From: Paracoccaceae bacterium
Lineage (GTDB): Bacteria > Pseudomonadota > Alphaproteobacteria > Rhodobacterales > Rhodobacteraceae
DNA: 7,918 bases
Assembly (NCBI GenBank): GCA_013214715.1
Contig: JABSSB010000176.1
Coordinates: forward strand, 1,701-9,618
Direction of reading: 5' to 3'
The notes under the pieces are model-generated. The model did not search any database. It had not been told where the DNA came from and worked only from the letters and a program-made list of their open reading frames with translations. The position numbers and the translations under genes are program-made. Below are positions 5,998 through 7,918 of the stretch, piece by piece; positions within the stretch are counted from its first letter, which is position 1; each line of letters opens with the position of its first letter.

Positions 5998-7389
5998 ATG
6001 TCCCAGACCCGCACCGAATCCGACAGTTTTGGCCCGCTGGAGGTGCCCAGCGACAAATATTGGGGGGCGCAGACGCAACGCTCGATCATGAATTTTCCTA
6101 TTGGATGGGAAACCCAGCCCATAGCGATCGTGCGCGCTTTGGGCGTGATCAAAAAGGCGTGTGCGCAGGCAAACATGGCCAATGGCTCGCTGGATGAAAC
6201 CCGCGGCACTGCCATCGTGCAAGCCGCCGGAGAGGTGTTTGAGGGCAAGTTTGACGACAATTTCCCGCTGGTCGTCTGGCAGACCGGCTCGGGCACGCAG
6301 TCGAACATGAACTCCAACGAGGTGATCGCCAACCGCGCCATCGAAATTCTGGGCGGCGTGATCGGCTCGAAAGATCCGGTCCATCCCAATGATCATTGCA
6401 ATATGGGCCAGTCCTCAAACGACACCTTTCCCACGGCCATGCATATCGCCACCGCCATGTCGGTGCGCGACGTGCTGATGCCGGGGCTGAGAAAATTGCT
6501 GGCGGGTCTTGATGCCAAGGCCGAAGAGTTCAAGGACATCATCAAGATCGGCCGCACCCACACGCAGGACGCCACCCCGCTCACGCTGGGGCAGGAATTC
6601 TCTGGCTATGCCCACCAGATCCGTCAGGGTATCGCCCGTGTCGAAGCGGCCATGCCTGGCATTTATGAACTGGCCCAGGGCGGCACGGCCGTTGGCACCG
6701 GGCTGAACACCAAGCCCGGCTGGGGCGAAGCCGTGGCGGCCAATATGGCCGAGATCACCGGCCTGCCCTTCAAGACCGCGCCCAACAAGTTTGAAGCCTT
6801 GGCCGCGCATGATGCGATGGTCTTCCTGTCGGGCGCTTTGGCGACGGTGGCGGGCAGCTGCTACAAGATCGCCAACGACATCCGTTTCCTGGGCTCCGGC
6901 CCCCGCTCGGGCCTTGGCGAATTGGTGCTGCCGGAAAATGAGCCGGGCAGCTCGATCATGCCGGGCAAGGTTAACCCGACCCAGGCCGAGGCGCTGACGC
7001 AGGTGGCCGCGCATGTGATGGGCAATGACGCGGCGATCAAATTCGCAGGCTCGCAGGGGCATTTCGAGCTGAACGTCTATAATCCGATGATGTCCTACAA
7101 CCTGCTGCAGTCGATCCAGCTGCTGGGCGATGCCACCGCGTCGTTTACGGACCGGATGCTGTCGGGCATTCAGGCCAATGAGCCGCGCATCGACAAGCTG
7201 ATGAAGGAAAGCCTGATGCTGGTCACCGCGCTGGCGCCCGAGATCGGCTATGACAATGCCACCACGGTCGCCAAGACAGCGCATAAAAATGGCACCACCC
7301 TGCGCGAAGAGGCGGTGAAGCTGGGCTTTGTCGATGAAGAGACCTTTGATCGTGTCGTCCGCCCGGAGCAAATGATCGGTCCGAAATAA
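5998..7389 (+). CDS. fumC: Class II fumarate hydratase (fumarase C)
   Basis: FumC interconverts fumarate and L-malate in the TCA cycle as a cytoplasmic, oxygen-stable homotetramer without an Fe-S cluster. The 463-residue length is typical of the family. Catalytic residues fall at the same numbers as in the E. coli enzyme: Ser98 and Thr100 in [14 protein letters not shown], the second-site His129 and Asn131 in HPNDH, Ser139-Ser140-Asn141 in [11 protein letters not shown], catalytic His188 in [16 protein letters not shown], and Ser318 in the family signature [11 protein letters not shown] (317-327). ATG 5998 has GGAGG (5988-5992) five bases upstream, which decides it over in-frame ATGs at 5935 and 5983. 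The gene appears monocistronic: it is divergent from the secreted-protein gene and ends in an intrinsic terminator. Nothing looks truncated or damaged. Confidence 0.97.
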   Translation: MSQTRTESDSFGPLEVPSDKYWGAQTQRSIMNFPIGWETQPIAIVRALGVIKKACAQANMANGSLDETRGTAIVQAAGEVFEGKFDDNFPLVVWQTGSGTQSNMNSNEVIANRAIEILGGVIGSKDPVHPNDHCNMGQSSNDTFPTAMHIATAMSVRDVLMPGLRKLLAGLDAKAEEFKDIIKIGRTHTQDATPLTLGQEFSGYAHQIRQGIARVEAAMPGIYELAQGGTAVGTGLNTKPGWGEAVAANMAEITGLPFKTAPNKFEALAAHDAMVFLSGALATVAGSCYKIANDIRFLGSGPRSGLGELVLPENEPGSSIMPGKVNPTQAEALTQVAAHVMGNDAAIKFAGSQGHFELNVYNPMMSYNLLQSIQLLGDATASFTDRMLSGIQANEPRIDKLMKESLMLVTALAPEIGYDNATTVAKTAHKNGTTLREEAVKLGFVDEETFDRVVRPEQMIGPK

Positions 7390-7394
7390 TCTCC

Positions 7395-7414
7395 CATGCC
7401 CTCGCGGGGGCATG
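7395..7414 (+). other. Stem-loop just after fumC
   Basis: CATGCCC (7395-7401) pairs with GGGCATG (7408-7414) around a 6-nt loop, 5 nt after the fumC stop codon. It has no T-run directly behind it (a short TTTT comes at 7422-7425), so it more likely protects the mRNA 3' end or assists the stronger terminator that follows. Confidence 0.4.
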
Positions 7415-7430
7415 ACGCACCTTTTATGCA

Positions 7431-7459
7431 GCGGCGGTCCCACGGGCCGTCGCTTTTTT
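7431..7459 (+). terminator. Intrinsic terminator of fumC
   Basis: A 10-bp stem (7431-7440 with 7444-7453, including two G-U pairs) closes a 3-nt loop and is followed at once by six T residues (7454-7459). This is a textbook rho-independent terminator, about 40 nt after the fumC stop. It also marks the boundary to the A+T-richer DNA on its right. Confidence 0.88.
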
Positions 7460-7543
7460 ATGGCAGTGCCCGCAGGTTGCGTTTGGTGTGACTACTGCCT
7501 TTTTGAAAATGATCGATTTATAGCACACCCAATACAAACGCTT

Positions 7544-7568
7544 TGTCCCACTAAGTAGTGGAAAGACA
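7544..7568. repeat. Dyad symmetry element in the A+T-rich stretch
   Basis: CCACTA (7548-7553) and TAGTGG (7556-7561) are perfect inverted arms with 2 bp between them. The flanks TGTC (7544-7547) and GACA (7565-7568) extend the symmetry if an AAA bulge is allowed. No T-run follows on either strand, so a DNA operator or RNA hairpin is likelier than a terminator. No binding protein can be named. Confidence 0.35.
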
Positions 7569-7706
7569 GCCAAGTCTCTTGACCGCTATTTTGGGTGGTT
7601 TAACGCGGCCGCATTAGAATGATACCAGAGATAACACTGGGATTTTTCCCCTAACTCAAAGAGATAAAAGACTTTAAAAGCATCGCCAGAGCGCTTGATT
7701 AACCAT

Positions 7707-7744
7707 TCCTGAAACTCGAAAAGCCTTGGAATGCAATTTCAGGA
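7707..7744 (+). promoter_or_regulatory. Inverted repeat that would mask the ribosome binding site of the ORF at 7754
   Basis: TCCTGAAA (7707-7714) is perfectly complementary to TTTCAGGA (7737-7744), with a 22-nt loop. The right arm contains AGGA (7741-7744), the only Shine-Dalgarno-like sequence before ATG 7754. In RNA, the hairpin would pair the Shine-Dalgarno bases and could lower translation until opened. The long loop makes the structure only moderately stable, so regulation is a hypothesis. Confidence 0.35.
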
Positions 7745-7753
7745 CAACTCTTA

Positions 7754-7825
7754 ATGACTTATACGAATAGCGAACAATACTCGGTGTCCCTGACTTTGGA
7801 GGAAGCTCTGGAGCACATCCAGTAA
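7754..7825 (+). CDS. Short 23-codon ORF, possibly the N-terminal part of the Smr-like frame that follows
   Basis: ATG 7754 follows AGGA (7741-7744) at 9 nt spacing. The frame encodes a 23-residue peptide, MTYTNSEQYSVS followed by LTLEEALEHIQ, and stops at TAA 7823. The second half looks helix-forming. A small hairpin (CTGGA 7808-7812 with TCCAG 7818-7822) sits directly before the stop. Right after the stop, in a different frame, an Smr-like sequence begins without any normal start codon. The ORF may therefore be a genuine small peptide, an upstream leader, or the front end of one gene split by a frameshift. No homology is recognised for it alone. Confidence 0.35.
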   Translation: MTYTNSEQYSVSLTLEEALEHIQ

Positions 7826-7918
7826 CCAATTAGATTTCCACGGCTACCCCTTGGCCGTTGCCCAAACCGCGATTCGCAAGGTGTTATCCGAATGGCATAA
7901 TGAAACGCGCAACCCGCA
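7794..7918 (+). CDS. Smr-domain-like partial reading frame, cut by the window edge and without a normal start
   Basis: After a TGA at 7791 this frame stays open to the end of the window. From 7827 it reads QLDFHGYPLAVAQ then TAIRKVLSEWHNETRNP. This resembles the start of an Smr (small MutS-related) domain, where an LDLHG motif is followed by a helix with regularly spaced alanines. Smr domains are often DNA or RNA nucleases, as in the C-terminus of MutS2. There is no ATG, GTG or TTG between the TGA and the LDFHG motif. To be translated, the domain would need a frameshift from the ORF at 7754 (+1 near the TAA at 7823), an unusual start, or it is a broken gene or sequence error. Only about 30 residues of domain are visible, so the family call is tentative. 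Confidence 0.4.

Larger units (their letters stand above)
7460..7753. other. A+T-rich stretch without a recognisable gene
   Basis: This stretch of nearly 300 bp has no frame on either strand that looks coding; ATG-started frames are only a few codons long. Its composition is visibly poorer in G+C than the genes to its left. It holds a 6+6 dyad near 7548-7561 and an inverted repeat at 7707-7744, both listed separately. I see no tRNA, insertion-sequence end or attachment site. It may be a long leader of the genes at the right edge or a remnant of older accessory DNA. Confidence 0.5.

Noticed and set aside
5845..6396. N-terminal extension of the secreted-protein frame into the fumC region
   Set aside because: The extension lies antisense to fumC and its control region, while ATG 5844 has GGAGGA at ideal spacing followed by a signal peptide.
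6415..7443. Long minus-strand frame opposite fumC
   Set aside because: fumC on the plus strand has every catalytic residue at the expected position. The antisense frame has His/Arg-rich shadow composition.
7791..7830. prfB-like programmed +1 frameshift at the TAA before the Smr-like frame
   Set aside because: The stop is followed by C, but the codon before it (CAG) re-pairs poorly after a +1 slip and no Shine-Dalgarno sequence lies at the short distance that stimulates prfB. I keep it only as a possibility within the finding.
1..7918. CRISPR array, insertion sequence, defence system or biosynthetic cluster
   Set aside because: No regularly spaced repeats, transposase frames, terminal repeats or defence-type domains were seen; nearly all DNA left of 7460 is explained by the listed genes.

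Overview
The window looks like chromosomal DNA of a marine-type alphaproteobacterium, most likely the Rhodobacterales/Roseobacter group. It is GC-rich with G/C-ending codons. It carries a circularly permuted, two-piece tmRNA gene, which is an alphaproteobacterial arrangement. The tag it encodes is of the ANDNRAPVA-AA kind that I associate with this order, and the SspB gene has the alphaproteobacterial form. The species cannot be named from this window.

Left part (1-1837): the 3' end of an unrecognised gene runs in from the left edge. It converges on erpA, an A-type Fe-S carrier on the minus strand. erpA is divergent from dgt, a dNTP triphosphohydrolase, and plausible promoters for the two genes overlap in the 76 bp between them.

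Middle (1838-5229): a stretch without protein genes holds ssrA (tmRNA), with a good promoter, an acceptor piece ending in CCA, a coding piece with the degradation tag, and a terminator-like hairpin. Its T-run touches the stop codon of a convergent P-loop sulfotransferase-like gene. Divergent from that gene is chrA, a two-domain CHR-family (chromate) transporter. It is followed in the same direction by sspB, the ClpXP adaptor that recognises tmRNA-tagged proteins. The tag maker (ssrA) and the tag reader (sspB) therefore lie about 2.4 kb apart.

Right part (5230-7918): a small secreted protein of unknown function on the minus strand is divergent from fumC, a complete class II fumarase with all catalytic residues at the usual numbering, which ends in a strong intrinsic terminator. 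Beyond 7460 the DNA becomes visibly more A+T-rich. It holds a dyad, an inverted repeat that would hide a Shine-Dalgarno site, a 23-codon ORF, and then in another frame the start of an Smr-like domain cut by the window edge.

Most of the window is ordinary housekeeping DNA. I do not see a clear new multi-gene system. The parts most worth a second look are the right edge (split Smr-like frame plus RBS-masking hairpin), the ssrA-sspB proximity, the overlapping erpA/dgt promoters and the unassigned secreted protein next to fumC.
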